A stretch of DNA of 61,779 nt from a virus: positions 1 to 61,779 of IMG/VR virus record IMGVR_UViG_3300025030_000017; one strand, written 5' to 3'. This document shows, in pieces, positions 49,022 to 57,828 of this stretch (position 1 is its first letter; the number at the start of each line of letters is the position of its first letter). The notes beneath the pieces are model-generated. The model was given only the letters and a program-made list of their open reading frames with translations, was not told the DNA's origin and searched no databases. A program made the position numbers and the translations under genes.

Positions 49022-49317
49022 CTGACTCAAAAACACACGAACGCTGCATCTGTCGCGTCTACATCAGCGCCTCAGACCTTGCGAAAGAAGGAATGCCGTT
49101 GCCTCATGGAGCAGAGATATTGAGGATCATGCCTGTCTCTGATATATGGAATGACGACAGAGGTTTCTTTGACCACGTGATGATCCTGCGTCACGAAGAC
49201 TTGCCGGAAGTACCGATAGGCCAACCTGTCCCGTTGCGAAGGATTGTAGTCGAGGTCAGTGAACGCGAACTCGGCGCTTATACGAAGATGGTTCACAAGA
49301 AAGCGAGGTTTGAATGA
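49018..49317 (+). CDS. Hypothetical protein (99 aa)
   Basis: AGGAGG precedes ATG 49018. Beta-rich; EMPLPHGAEILRIMPVSD-like N-terminal part (EGMPLPHGAEIL). Unknown. Confidence 0.5.
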   Translation: MTDSKTHERCICRVYISASDLAKEGMPLPHGAEILRIMPVSDIWNDDRGFFDHVMILRHEDLPEVPIGQPVPLRRIVVEVSERELGAYTKMVHKKARFE

Positions 49318-49889
49318 CCTACGACAACCGTGATGGCAGGAAGACATTGAAACAAGCGCATGATGAACAGAATGATTCGCCTCTAGGACCATGGCACTCA
49401 ATGCGCGATAAAATACTTGGCATTGGCGCGAAGCCGGAAGATTATATGATTACTGCAACAGAGCATGCGAAGCAACAGGCGCTTGCTGAAGCTACACGCA
49501 AGCAATATGAAGCCTACATGAACCAGTATTCACCGCCGAACTTTGACAGACCTCCCCCGAAACCGACCTCCATCACCATCTCTTTCGAAACCTTCCAGAA
49601 GATGCAGATCGAGTCAGGTAAGGAATTACTCTCTGCGTTGTCTGTGATGATGCGTATGGAGGGGATTGACGTAGCAGAGGCGGATAAGATCACGATTGAG
49701 ATTGGGGATGAGGTTAAGGTTAGTGTGAAGCCGAATATACCGTATGATTGGAAGTATAAGAGTATACACAAGCCGAATAACTACGCTCAATCAATGCTGG
49801 ACTCCTACTATGGGCAAGCAGCACAGCAAATTGCGAATGACATCGACAGACAAATCCTCGACAGCATCAGGAATGAAAATAAAAGTTGA
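49314..49889 (+). CDS. Hypothetical protein (191 aa)
   Basis: Helical start, proline linker (PPNFDRPPPKPTS), then ISFETFQKMQIESGKELLSALSVMMRMEGIDVAEADKITIEIGD, related to the 48346 product. Unknown; last gene before a long non-coding RNA-like region. Confidence 0.5.
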   Translation: MTYDNRDGRKTLKQAHDEQNDSPLGPWHSMRDKILGIGAKPEDYMITATEHAKQQALAEATRKQYEAYMNQYSPPNFDRPPPKPTSITISFETFQKMQIESGKELLSALSVMMRMEGIDVAEADKITIEIGDEVKVSVKPNIPYDWKYKSIHKPNNYAQSMLDSYYGQAAQQIANDIDRQILDSIRNENKS

Positions 49890-49915
49890 CAACGAATAAT
49901 CTTTGGGGGTATTTA
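49886..49915 (+). promoter_or_regulatory. Promoter of a structured RNA
   Basis: TTGACA (49886-49891), 18-base spacer, TATTTA (49910-49915). Confidence 0.45.
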
Positions 49916-49920
49916 ATCGG

Positions 49921-50332
49921 CAGACCAAGAGTAAGTGAGTAACAACCTAAAACTAAATAGCTGCACCGGCATTTGCCGTTTAACCCCCTTGGGCGTTACT
50001 TACTTTCTTGGTCGATTGTAAAAGTCTCCCCAAGGGGGTTTCCTTATCCTTACTGTATGCCGTATCAGTGGGGGTTATGGTGCGACGGTGAATAAGCGGG
50101 GATTGGCTAGCACCGACCTAGACGAATCACAGAGGGCGTCAAGGCCACCAAAGTATCGGTGCCGTACCAACGGGTCTGTGAGCGGATAAGCGAGAGGATA
50201 ACTTCGCAGGACACAATGCGCGGTTCTCGTTGATGCCGTAGTTGCCGAACCTACTTTCTAAGCACTTCTATGCTTGGGGGGAAGGGGGGGCTTGACTACG
50301 GCATCACTCAAGGGATTCATCGAGGACATCAA
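49921..50332 (+). ncRNA. Long structured non-coding region with competing hairpins
   Basis: A long hairpin joins 49923-49943 to 49995-50013 (about 19 pairs, few mismatches). A 12-base perfect inverted repeat AACCCCCTTGGG (49982-49993)/CCCAAGGGGGTT (50029-50040) competes with it, because one arm is inside the first hairpin. Further on, TGATGCCGTAGT (near 50232) pairs with ACTACGGCATCA (near 50294), enclosing G-rich GGGGGGAAGGGGGGG. No gene fits. Confidence 0.45.
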
Positions 50333-50527
50333 ATGACTAAAGAAGGTTTTAAAAGAGTCTTACGTGCAATTCTATATTGGCTTTATCCACAGCAAGGAGC
50401 GATTGACGCTTTACAGAAGAAGGTAAAAGCGCAAGAGGCGCTAATCCAGACGATCAGAGCTAACCGGCAAAGCATTTTGAATGAGAATGCAAAATTGTGG
50501 GCAGAGATAGATAAGCTGAGGGGGTAG
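50333..50527 (+). CDS. Coiled-coil small protein (64 aa)
   Basis: ATG 50333 (MTKEGFKRVLRAILYWLYPQQ) chosen over an upstream frame. A long heptad-like helix (KKVKAQEALIQTI ... NENAKLWAEIDKL). Unknown. Confidence 0.5.
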   Translation: MTKEGFKRVLRAILYWLYPQQGAIDALQKKVKAQEALIQTIRANRQSILNENAKLWAEIDKLRG

Positions 50528-50533
50528 TTAATT

Positions 50534-50749
50534 ATGAAGGTGGGAGATCGGGTCACTTGGGTACACTGCACTCGTCGCGGGAAAAGCAGAATCCAATTTT
50601 CGTCGCGAGAGGGGAAGATTGAGCGTTTGACCGAAACCAATATTACCGTGAAGTATCGTGGTGAGTTGGTGCATCTCCGTCCTGACAAGGTGCGGCTGAA
50701 AGGGCAGCGGCTCGAACTCACAGAAATGATAATGGGAAAGTGGTCATAA
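50534..50749 (+). CDS. Small SH3/KOW-like phage protein (71 aa)
   Basis: VGDRVTWVHCTRRG...REGKIERLTETNITVKYRGELVHLRPDKVRL is a small beta-barrel type pattern common in phages. Unknown role. Confidence 0.55.
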   Translation: MKVGDRVTWVHCTRRGKSRIQFSSREGKIERLTETNITVKYRGELVHLRPDKVRLKGQRLELTEMIMGKWS

Positions 50750-50772
50750 CAACTATTCCATCGGAGGCGGAC

Positions 50773-50982
50773 ATGAATTGGAAATGCGAATTTTGCGGCA
50801 AAGATAACGACCCCTTTAAATGTCAGTTTGGGGAAGAATCCGACCTCCTAGAAAGAGCGGCTAAAGCCATTGACAACCTCAAGGGCATGTCTGGGTCTAT
50901 GGCGCGTGTCCAGTATGATAACGGCAAAGGACACGCACGGCTGATAGAAGAGCTTGTTGCTGCAAGTCGAAATAAAACTTGA
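50773..50982 (+). CDS. Zinc-ribbon small protein (69 aa)
   Basis: CEFCGKDNDPFKC at the N-terminus and a helical tail. GGAGG precedes ATG 50773. Confidence 0.5.
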   Translation: MNWKCEFCGKDNDPFKCQFGEESDLLERAAKAIDNLKGMSGSMARVQYDNGKGHARLIEELVAASRNKT

Positions 50983-51015
50983 CAAATGTCTTCTTTGTGT
51001 GTTTTGGTAATTTTC

Positions 51016-51171
51016 ATGAACAAGCCCTTGTGGTTAATTAATTTGCTAAAGGACTTGAAAAGAGAAGGTGAGATGCCTGTGACGCATACAGGCGAGATTA
51101 TGATTCTTGTCAACGTGTCACAAGGAGGTATTCAGGATGCGAAGGTATCGGTTTCCAAGACTATAAGGTGA
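51016..51171 (+). CDS. Small hypothetical protein (51 aa)
   Basis: MNKPLWLINLLKDLKREGE then TGEIMILVNVSQGGI, a short phage pattern. Its last codons run into the structured RNA that begins at 51149. Low certainty. Confidence 0.4.
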   Translation: MNKPLWLINLLKDLKREGEMPVTHTGEIMILVNVSQGGIQDAKVSVSKTIR

Positions 51172-51311
51172 GGGCGCAAGCCCTTTATGTGCGAGGGTTC
51201 CGGTTGGGCGCCCCATAGCGGCAGCACTGACGAGCCGCGTGACCCTTCGGGGTTGAGCCTGTGACCGAAAGGCATAGGAAACCGGTGACTTTGGGGGTAG
51301 AAAGAACCCCC
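51149..51311 (+). ncRNA. Multi-branched structured RNA, HEARO/omega-RNA-like candidate
   Basis: Outer stem CGGTTTCC (51149-51156)/GGAAACCG (51277-51284). Inner hairpins: GGGC-GCAA-GCCC (51172-51183), ACCC-TTCG-GGGT (51242-51253), GCCT/AGGC near 51257-51272. A last hairpin GGGGGT/ACCCCC lies at 51293-51311. GNRA and UUCG loops with a closed multi-branch are marks of a true RNA fold. From memory the element order resembles HEARO, the RNA partner of IscB nucleases, but no IscB gene is present. Confidence 0.5.
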
Positions 51312-51371
51312 GACAAATAATTTTCGGAATCTTAAAGTCGCCTCCTCGATGGTGGAGGATGATTGAACGAG

Positions 51372-51423
51372 AGGGCCGGATGGTAATCAAGGGAACTTGA
51401 CGCTATCCGGCCCTTTCTTTTTT
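51372..51423 (+). terminator. Terminator upstream of the portal gene
   Basis: Ten-pair perfect stem AGGGCCGGAT/ATCCGGCCCT with an inner TCAAG/CTTGA hairpin, then TTCTTTTTT. It separates the upstream operon from the head genes. Confidence 0.85.
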
Positions 51424-51434
51424 GGAGTAACAAC

Positions 51435-53537
51435 ATGGCACAAGCAATCGACGGCGTATCAAGCATCGGATTTCATAAAATCAGACCTCCAAGCGCCGTC
51501 TTTGCCGAACAAGCCTCCAAGACCCCTGCCCCGCAAGACAACCCTATCATCTCTCCCCTTTCTGGATACATCGCCAAATGTTGGGACGCTGCGAAAATGG
51601 CGAAGCAGCCGATTGAACAGCAGATGCTTAGAAATCTTCGAATGGATAACGGCATCTACGAAGCTGATGTTCTGGCGGCAATCAGGGAAATGGGCGGGTC
51701 TGAAGTCTACGTCCTTTTGACCGCGAAACTCTGTAGAGCGGCGGAAACGTGGATCAACGACATCCTCCGACCGATAGACGACAAGCCGTGGACGATTCAA
51801 CCGACTCCGTTAGCGCAACTCTCTCCTGACCTCGAAGCCGAAATCATGAACGAGACTGAGATGGTTTATCAGGAAGTCTTAGCTCAAATCATGCAGGCTG
51901 GGGAGATGTTCAACCTCTCCGACATCAAGGACGAGATCAGGGAATACGCAACCACGAAACGCGACAAGGCTCTGAGGGAAGTGCAGGAAGAAGCCGTCCG
52001 ACGTTGCGCGAGAATGTCGCAGAAGATAGACGACCAGATGACCGAAGGGGGCTTTCATGATGCACAGTGGGCCTTTGTCTCGGACTTCGTAAGACTCAAG
52101 GCCGGCATCATCAAGGGTCCGGTAATACGCTACACCAAAAAACCTGAATGGGTGCGTAACGGTGCGGATTGGTCAATAAGCGCAGAAGCAAGTTTGCGCC
52201 CTACTTACGAACGAGTCTCCCCGTTTGACCTCTACCCTGCTCCTGATTCGAGAAATCCCGACGACGGTTATTTGATCGAGAGAATCCCCCTGACTCGCAA
52301 AGGTCTGTGGGAGATGATCGGCGTCCCTGGCTACTCGGAAGAGAACATCAGGACCGTCATTCGTGAGTACGGCGTTGGAGGAAAGAGAGAACAGCTTTCA
52401 ATCGACTCTCAACGAGCCATGTTCGATTTTGGTTCCACCGATTCCCTTTACAAGTCGGACAAGATGGACGGTCTGGAGTTTTGGGGATCGGTTCCCGGCT
52501 CGATGCTTCTTGATTGGGGCATGAAAGACCTTGACCCTGAAGAAGAGTACGAAATCAATGCCATCATGGTTGGGTCTTACGTCATCAGGGCAATTCTCAA
52601 CCCTGACAAATTAGGCAGGAAACCGTATTCAGTAGACTCCTATCACCGCGTTCCCGGTTCCTTTTGGGGCAAGGGCGTTCCTGAGTTGATGGCAGACGCG
52701 CAGCATCAGGCGAATGTCGCGGGTAGGGCGATTGCCAACAATGCAATGCTTGCTTCAGGACCGATCATCGAAGTCAATACCGATAGGTGTGGTGAGAACG
52801 AGAAGTTACACCCCTGGAAAATCTTTCAGTCAACCAACGCTCAAATGTTGGAAGCCCCCGCCGTCAGAGTCTACAACATTCCTATCGTCGTGCAACAGCT
52901 TCAGGCCGTTTTGGAAGTCTGGTCAACCATCGCAGAAGATCAGACCGGCATTCCCCGGTGGGCCTACGGCAATACCAGCATTGGCGGTGCAGGGTCTACG
53001 TCTTCCGGCCTGTCCATGCTCATGACTTCCGCTTCCCGAAACATCAAGGAAGCAATCGCCCACATTGATCGCGTCTTCTCCGGCTGTGTCTCTCGGACCT
53101 ATGACTTCAACATGCTCTACGACGCCGACGAAAGCATCAAGGGAGATGCGAAAGTCGTGGCAAGGGGTTCCGCAGGGTTCATGGCGAAGGAACAGAAGAC
53201 CGTTCGCACGAACGAGATCCTTGCCGCTACCAACAACCCGATAGACTCGCAAATCATGGGTATACCCGGCAGAGCAAAATTGCTCAAGGTGGCGCTGCAA
53301 GGACTCGATATTCCGGTTGACGACATCATCCCCGATGAAAACGGACTCAAAGAGATCATGGCGAAAATCGAGGAACAGCAGAAGCAGCAACTCCTTCAAT
53401 TGCAGCAGAAAGGTTCCTCCCCGATGGGTGGTTCTCCGACAGGTATGAATGGGCCGTCTCCCGGTCCCGCGCCTCAAACCCTCGACCCTGCGGGGAATCC
53501 TGCGGGTGGGGCTGATATGCAGGGGTTAGCGGCATGA
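51435..53537 (+). CDS. Portal protein
   Basis: 700 residues, the size of podovirus head-tail connectors; the region DLYPAPDSRNPDDGYLIERIPLTR and the helical C-terminus fit. The C-terminal tail is Gln-rich then Pro/Gly-rich. First gene of the head operon, just after a terminator, so it needs its own promoter, read-through or antitermination. Confidence 0.8.
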   Translation: MAQAIDGVSSIGFHKIRPPSAVFAEQASKTPAPQDNPIISPLSGYIAKCWDAAKMAKQPIEQQMLRNLRMDNGIYEADVLAAIREMGGSEVYVLLTAKLCRAAETWINDILRPIDDKPWTIQPTPLAQLSPDLEAEIMNETEMVYQEVLAQIMQAGEMFNLSDIKDEIREYATTKRDKALREVQEEAVRRCARMSQKIDDQMTEGGFHDAQWAFVSDFVRLKAGIIKGPVIRYTKKPEWVRNGADWSISAEASLRPTYERVSPFDLYPAPDSRNPDDGYLIERIPLTRKGLWEMIGVPGYSEENIRTVIREYGVGGKREQLSIDSQRAMFDFGSTDSLYKSDKMDGLEFWGSVPGSMLLDWGMKDLDPEEEYEINAIMVGSYVIRAILNPDKLGRKPYSVDSYHRVPGSFWGKGVPELMADAQHQANVAGRAIANNAMLASGPIIEVNTDRCGENEKLHPWKIFQSTNAQMLEAPAVRVYNIPIVVQQLQAVLEVWSTIAEDQTGIPRWAYGNTSIGGAGSTSSGLSMLMTSASRNIKEAIAHIDRVFSGCVSRTYDFNMLYDADESIKGDAKVVARGSAGFMAKEQKTVRTNEILAATNNPIDSQIMGIPGRAKLLKVALQGLDIPVDDIIPDENGLKEIMAKIEEQQKQQLLQLQQKGSSPMGGSPTGMNGPSPGPAPQTLDPAGNPAGGADMQGLAA

Positions 53538-54109
53538 TAATGACCGGCGATAACGAAAACGGGATTCCTGAAGTCGTCAAGGTCGATGCCTTAACAAATG
53601 ACCTGGTGGTTATCACTCAGGACCATCACGGCATCCATCAGAAAATCGCTTTCACGGTGACGCACAAGTTTGTCAACATCGCCTCGGAAGGGACGGCGTT
53701 TCTCTACTTCGTGACTCCGGCAATCGCCAGTGGGCTGGTGCATTTCAAGCCTTCGCTGTTGACCAGTGACGGCCCGAATGTCGATGTCGAGATGTATGAA
53801 GGCGGGACGGTCGCGGCGAATGGTACGGGACTGACTCCGGTCAACAGGCATCGGTACAACCCGGTAGCAAGTGCGATGGTGAGTACCTTTTTTCACACCC
53901 CGACGACGCCGAATCCGACCTTGAAGATCGACTCCGACTTTCTCGGTGGTGGAACGGGAGTCGGCATCAGTAAGACAGGGGCGGGGGCTATTGTCGAAAA
54001 CGAAATTGTTCTCAACCCTGGAACCAAATATTTCATCAAGGTCACTAACAACGGTGCCGCGACAGTCAACGTACATCTCAAGCTGTTCTGGTACGAGGAA
54101 TCATATTGA
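53534..54109 (+). CDS. Head or decoration structural protein (191 aa)
   Basis: Beta-rich, no catalytic motif; ATG overlaps the portal stop by four bases. Its location between portal and scaffold suggests a head accessory protein. Unproven. Confidence 0.5.
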   Translation: MIMTGDNENGIPEVVKVDALTNDLVVITQDHHGIHQKIAFTVTHKFVNIASEGTAFLYFVTPAIASGLVHFKPSLLTSDGPNVDVEMYEGGTVAANGTGLTPVNRHRYNPVASAMVSTFFHTPTTPNPTLKIDSDFLGGGTGVGISKTGAGAIVENEIVLNPGTKYFIKVTNNGAATVNVHLKLFWYEESY

Positions 54110-54366
54110 TAACCGATACACGACTTCTAGGTGAGTTGAACGAACTCAAGGATTCGCGCTTCTATGAGCATCTTCTGAAGTTGAAGGAAGACGCCAGCGA
54201 AGAAATCGACAACTCCGCATCTGACAGAGTGGCGAACGTCGCAATCGGCAAACGAAGAATCCTGAAAGAGCTTCTTGAAGAAATCGACAACGCCTTGAAC
54301 AACTTTCAAAGTCTCAAGGCGAAGGAAGCAACCAGCAAAGCAGTGAACATGAGCAAGACATTCTGA
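54106..54366 (+). CDS. Small helical head protein (86 aa)
   Basis: Almost entirely helical (LNELKDSRFYEHLLKLKEDASEEID ... LLEEIDNALNNF). TTG start. Possibly a head-completion or scaffold helper protein. Confidence 0.5.
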   Translation: MITDTRLLGELNELKDSRFYEHLLKLKEDASEEIDNSASDRVANVAIGKRRILKELLEEIDNALNNFQSLKAKEATSKAVNMSKTF

Positions 54367-54437
54367 CCGGGATTCCGGCCCTCCGGCCCCGGCATTTAAC
54401 ATTGGGATTCGCTTTAAGCGCCCCTTGGAGGCAGTAA
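54367..54437 (+). other. Intergenic hairpin before the scaffold gene
   Basis: CCGGG/CCCGG pairing with palindromic CCGG inside (54369-54393); no T tail, so more likely an mRNA processing or stability structure than a terminator. Confidence 0.35.
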
Positions 54438-55394
54438 ATGGAAGATGGAGCAACGAAAGCCAGAAAAGAAAAGGAAAGGTTGATCAAGTTGGAACAGGAG
54501 CGCATCGCAGCGTTGACCGGCGAGACTGACCAGACACCAGAAGTCGAAACCGAAGGGACTCCCGAAGTGGCCCCTGAAGTCGAAACTCCCGTTGTCGAGG
54601 TTCCTCCCGACCAGAAGTACGAAACGCTGTTGGCGAAGTACAACTCTGAAGTCCCCCGTCTCCATTCGTGGAACCGGGAAAAGGACGAGAAGATTGCGAC
54701 CCTGACCAACGAGATCACCACCCTTCAGCGCCAGATCATCGAACTGCAAACGGCATCGGTTCCTGAGACTGATGACGAAGGCAAACCCCTGTACCGCTCT
54801 CCGCACGTCACTGATGAGATCCGGAAATCGGATACCTATCAGTATTACCTCGCGGAGTTTGGTCAGACCTACGCCGAACGTCAAGCCGAAATGTCGATCC
54901 TGGCCGCGCAAAATACGGTCAAGCCCGTCGAGGATAGAATGAACTCGAACGAGGCCGAGACTGCCGAAGAACGATTCCACCGGGAACTCCACGAAATCTG
55001 CCCCGACTGGATCGATGTCAAGCGAGGCATCAACGTAGATCCCGCTTTTGTCGGCTGGCTCACTGAGACGTTTGCGTTGAAGGCGTTTCAGGAAGCGGCC
55101 TACGAAGGCGACATTCACAGCATGGCGAACATCATCAACCGCTTCAAATCAACCATCAAACTACCGGACCCCCCTCCGAAGCGAGAAATACCCGCTCATC
55201 TGGCCGCGCCTGCAAAGATAGGTGGTGGCGCTCAGACAATCATCGAGAACAACAAGGGGAACGTCATGAAAATGACCGACCTTGAAGCCTTGTACCAGGA
55301 CTTTTCACGCGGTCTGTATCGTGGGAAAGAACAGGAGTACGAGGCAAAGAAGCGGGAATTTCTGCAAGCTAAGGCAGAGGGCAGACTGGTTTAA
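54438..55394 (+). CDS. Scaffold protein
   Basis: 318 residues, N-terminal charged coiled-coil regions, acidic, Pro/Glu/Val linker (EVETEGTPEVAPEVETP), and a basic C-terminal end (YRGKEQEYEAKKREFLQAKAEG) as in coat-binding scaffold tails. GGAGG precedes the ATG. It lies directly before the coat gene. Confidence 0.65.
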   Translation: MEDGATKARKEKERLIKLEQERIAALTGETDQTPEVETEGTPEVAPEVETPVVEVPPDQKYETLLAKYNSEVPRLHSWNREKDEKIATLTNEITTLQRQIIELQTASVPETDDEGKPLYRSPHVTDEIRKSDTYQYYLAEFGQTYAERQAEMSILAAQNTVKPVEDRMNSNEAETAEERFHRELHEICPDWIDVKRGINVDPAFVGWLTETFALKAFQEAAYEGDIHSMANIINRFKSTIKLPDPPPKREIPAHLAAPAKIGGGAQTIIENNKGNVMKMTDLEALYQDFSRGLYRGKEQEYEAKKREFLQAKAEGRLV

Positions 55395-55405
55395 GGAGAG
55401 TCACA

Positions 55406-56347
55406 ATGTCTGTCAATCGAGTAGCAGGTTATCCCGATCTTTCCAGTTCGGGAGCAAGCGTTTACACCCCTCAGATTTATGCGATGGAGCTTTTGGAGAA
55501 GTTCTACCTCTCCACCGTTTTTGCCCAAATCTCCAATTCCAAGTACGAGGGAAGCATCTCGAAACAGGGCGATAAGGTCATCATCCGGACCCGTCCCGAC
55601 GTGACCATCTTCGATTACGTCAAAGGGATGTCGCTGCGTGAGCATCGGCAGACTCCGGAATCCTCGACAGTCGAACTGTTGATCGACAAGGCAAAAGCCT
55701 ATGCCCTCAACATTGACGACATCGACAAGATCCAGAACGACATCGATGCAATGGCTGCCTGGGCTGAAGACGGCGGGAAGCAGCTTGCCATTTCCATCGA
55801 CCGTTCGATTCTTAATGCAATTGATGCCGACGCTCCCGCTGCCAATACCGGCGCGACTGCCGGCGCAATCTCCGCGTCTTACAACATGGGCGTTACCGGC
55901 ACTCCTGTTGTCATCACCAAAGCCAACGCTCTGGACGTGATTCAGGATATGTGCTCCGTCATCTCCGAACAGAACTGCCCCGACACCGACCGCTGGCTTG
56001 TCCTTCCGGAGTGGTGGTTCAACCTGCTCAACAAAGGCGACCTCAGAAGGGCTGACGTAACCGGCGACCAGACCAACAAGGTCATCCGTAACGGCTACAA
56101 AGGTCAGATTTCCAACTTCGACCTCTACGCCTCCAACAACTACGCCGGGGTTACTGACGGTGCCATGACCTGCTGGAACGTGGTCTTTGGTCACAAGTCT
56201 GCGTTGACCTTCGCTTCCCAACTCATCAAGAACCGCACCTTCCCTGACCCCGATTCCTTCGCCACCATCATGGACGGCCTCCAGGTCTACGGCTATGAAG
56301 TCGTCAAGCCGACCTCCCTGGGCGTCTGCTACGCCGTTAAAGGTTAA
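55406..56347 (+). CDS. Major capsid protein, HK97-fold
   Basis: 313 residues. N-terminal VYTPQIYAMELLEKFYLSTVFAQISN, GDKVIIRTRPDVTIFDY and a later P-domain-like ALDVIQDMCSVISEQNCPDTDRWLVLPEWWFNLL are coat-protein landmarks. Strong ribosome site GGAGAG. The gene is followed by a hairpin at 56356-56379, perhaps a partial terminator. Confidence 0.8.
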   Translation: MSVNRVAGYPDLSSSGASVYTPQIYAMELLEKFYLSTVFAQISNSKYEGSISKQGDKVIIRTRPDVTIFDYVKGMSLREHRQTPESSTVELLIDKAKAYALNIDDIDKIQNDIDAMAAWAEDGGKQLAISIDRSILNAIDADAPAANTGATAGAISASYNMGVTGTPVVITKANALDVIQDMCSVISEQNCPDTDRWLVLPEWWFNLLNKGDLRRADVTGDQTNKVIRNGYKGQISNFDLYASNNYAGVTDGAMTCWNVVFGHKSALTFASQLIKNRTFPDPDSFATIMDGLQVYGYEVVKPTSLGVCYAVKG

Positions 56348-56355
56348 TCTCTTTC

Positions 56356-56379
56356 CCCCCTCGCTTTCATAGGAGGGGG
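56356..56379 (+). terminator. Weak terminator-like hairpin after the coat gene
   Basis: CCCCCTC (56356-56362)/GAGGGGG (56373-56379), ten-base loop, followed by CAACTTTTA rather than a T run. May trim or partly stop transcription. Confidence 0.45.
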
Positions 56380-56402
56380 CAACTTTTACAGGAGACATAG
56401 TT

Positions 56403-56849
56403 ATGGCAGCTTATCCTTCGACTACGACCGCCGTGAGCACTGAGGCGATTGTTGCCCGTTCTCAGGCGAATCAGCCGTTCATGATCGAGAAGACGTTTGA
56501 TCTTGACACCCTTCTTTCCGCGAAAATCGCCAATGCAGACATCATCAACCTTTTCACCCTGCCGGCAAATCACGTCATTCTTGCAACCAGAATCAAAATC
56601 ACCGTTGCCAACGTAGGGGCTGGCGGGACTTCGACTTTGAAGCTCCGTTTCGGGACTACCGATGTTTCCGCGACTGCCGACATGCTGACCGTTAATACCG
56701 TGGCAACTGGCGGTTCGGCCACGACTGCACTGCCGCTCAACGTCGGGACTTCCGATGTTCTGGTGAATCTCGTCGCCGCTGTCGGTTCCGGCACGACCAC
56801 CACGAATCCCACCGTCTTGGTGAAAATGCTCGTTTGCGACATGAGCTAA
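56403..56849 (+). CDS. Head decoration-type protein (148 aa)
   Basis: Beta-rich with Thr/Gly/Val repeats (ATRIKITVANVGAGGTSTLKLRFGTTDVSA). No enzyme motif. GGAGAC precedes the ATG. Probable capsid surface protein. Confidence 0.55.
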   Translation: MAAYPSTTTAVSTEAIVARSQANQPFMIEKTFDLDTLLSAKIANADIINLFTLPANHVILATRIKITVANVGAGGTSTLKLRFGTTDVSATADMLTVNTVATGGSATTALPLNVGTSDVLVNLVAAVGSGTTTTNPTVLVKMLVCDMS

Positions 56850-56859
56850 GGGGGAGAGC

Positions 56860-57501
56860 ATGGGGGAAATACTCAGAGACATAACATTGGCCGGTGACGG
56901 GGGAACCGTCAACACGCTGGCCTACGATGAGAGAGGCAACAAGCTGATTGCAACCGGCGCTACTGTTCCTGCTGACGCCGGTTCAGGTTACGCAAAAGGC
57001 TGCCTCTTCATCGAAACCGATACCGCAACCGCCAATCACGCACTTCATCAGAACACCGGCACTTCTACTTCCTGCGTCTTTACCGCTCTTGGTGACAATA
57101 CCAAAGCGGTGCAGGTTTCCCCGGCGTCGATAGCAACGACCGGCAACACCGACTGCTACGTTATTGCGCCAACTGCCGGGCTTCTGTCGGAAGTGTTCTT
57201 TTCGTCGATTGACGCACTTGCGGCTCACGACACCAACTACATCACCTTTACCATCACCAACCTCGGACAAGCCGGGGCAGGCAGTACGGTGATGCTGGCG
57301 GCTACTGCTGCTAACACGACAAAAGCCACTGGTGGTTCGGCTCTCGTCGCCAATGGCAAACGGACGCTGACCCTTGCGGCTGCGGCAAATCTGGTGGTTG
57401 CAGCTGGCGACAGGTTGCTGATTCGTTCAGCGGCATCCGGGACTCTGGCAGGTGCAGTGACCGGTGGCACATTCTGCGCGAAGTTTGCTTCAAATGTTTG
57501 A
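56860..57501 (+). CDS. Capsid-associated protein, duplicate domain copy 1 (213 aa)
   Basis: ATGATVPADAGSGYAKGCLFIETDTATANHAL...TSCVFTALGD in the first 80 residues repeats in the 57569 product. The C-terminal 130 residues form a separate beta-rich domain. GGGGGAGAG upstream. Likely virion surface or head-fibre protein. Confidence 0.55.
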   Translation: MGEILRDITLAGDGGTVNTLAYDERGNKLIATGATVPADAGSGYAKGCLFIETDTATANHALHQNTGTSTSCVFTALGDNTKAVQVSPASIATTGNTDCYVIAPTAGLLSEVFFSSIDALAAHDTNYITFTITNLGQAGAGSTVMLAATAANTTKATGGSALVANGKRTLTLAAAANLVVAAGDRLLIRSAASGTLAGAVTGGTFCAKFASNV

Positions 57502-57513
57502 TTGTTGAAAGAC

Positions 57514-57535
57514 GGGGAGAAAGCAATTTCTCCCC
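57514..57535 (+). terminator. Strong hairpin between structural genes
   Basis: Nine perfect pairs GGGGAGAAA/TTTCTCCCC with a GCAA loop; followed by TGATTTG, no clear T run. Processing hairpin or weak terminator. Confidence 0.45.
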
Positions 57536-57568
57536 TGATTTGAGCAACCAAACAAAAGGAGATTCCCG

Positions 57569-57826
57569 ATGAGCGAAATATTTGACGCAATCCAGTTAGG
57601 CGGCGTTCCCGATCTCAAGGGTGGGCAACGCATCAAGACGCTAATCTATGACGACCTGGGGGACATCCTGCTGGCCACCGGCACGACCGTCCCAACCAAC
57701 GCGGGAGTCGGCTTTGCCAAAGGCTGTCTATTCATCGACACGAACGTTACAACCGGGACGACCGGCCTTTACTGCAACAAGGGAACTCGTCTGTCCTGCG
57801 AGTTTACCGCTATCACTCAAGGGTAA
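57569..57826 (+). CDS. Capsid-associated protein, duplicate domain copy 2 (85 aa)
   Basis: ATGTTVPTNAGVGFAKGCLFIDTNVTTG...LSCEFTAI corresponds to the first domain of the 56860 product. AAAAGGAG precedes the ATG. Suggests tandem duplication of a head-surface domain. Confidence 0.55.
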   Translation: MSEIFDAIQLGGVPDLKGGQRIKTLIYDDLGDILLATGTTVPTNAGVGFAKGCLFIDTNVTTGTTGLYCNKGTRLSCEFTAITQG

Positions 57827-57828
57827 CA

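Noticed and set aside
55391-56398. 335-codon minus-strand frame over the coat gene
   Set aside because: Complete shadow of the major capsid gene.
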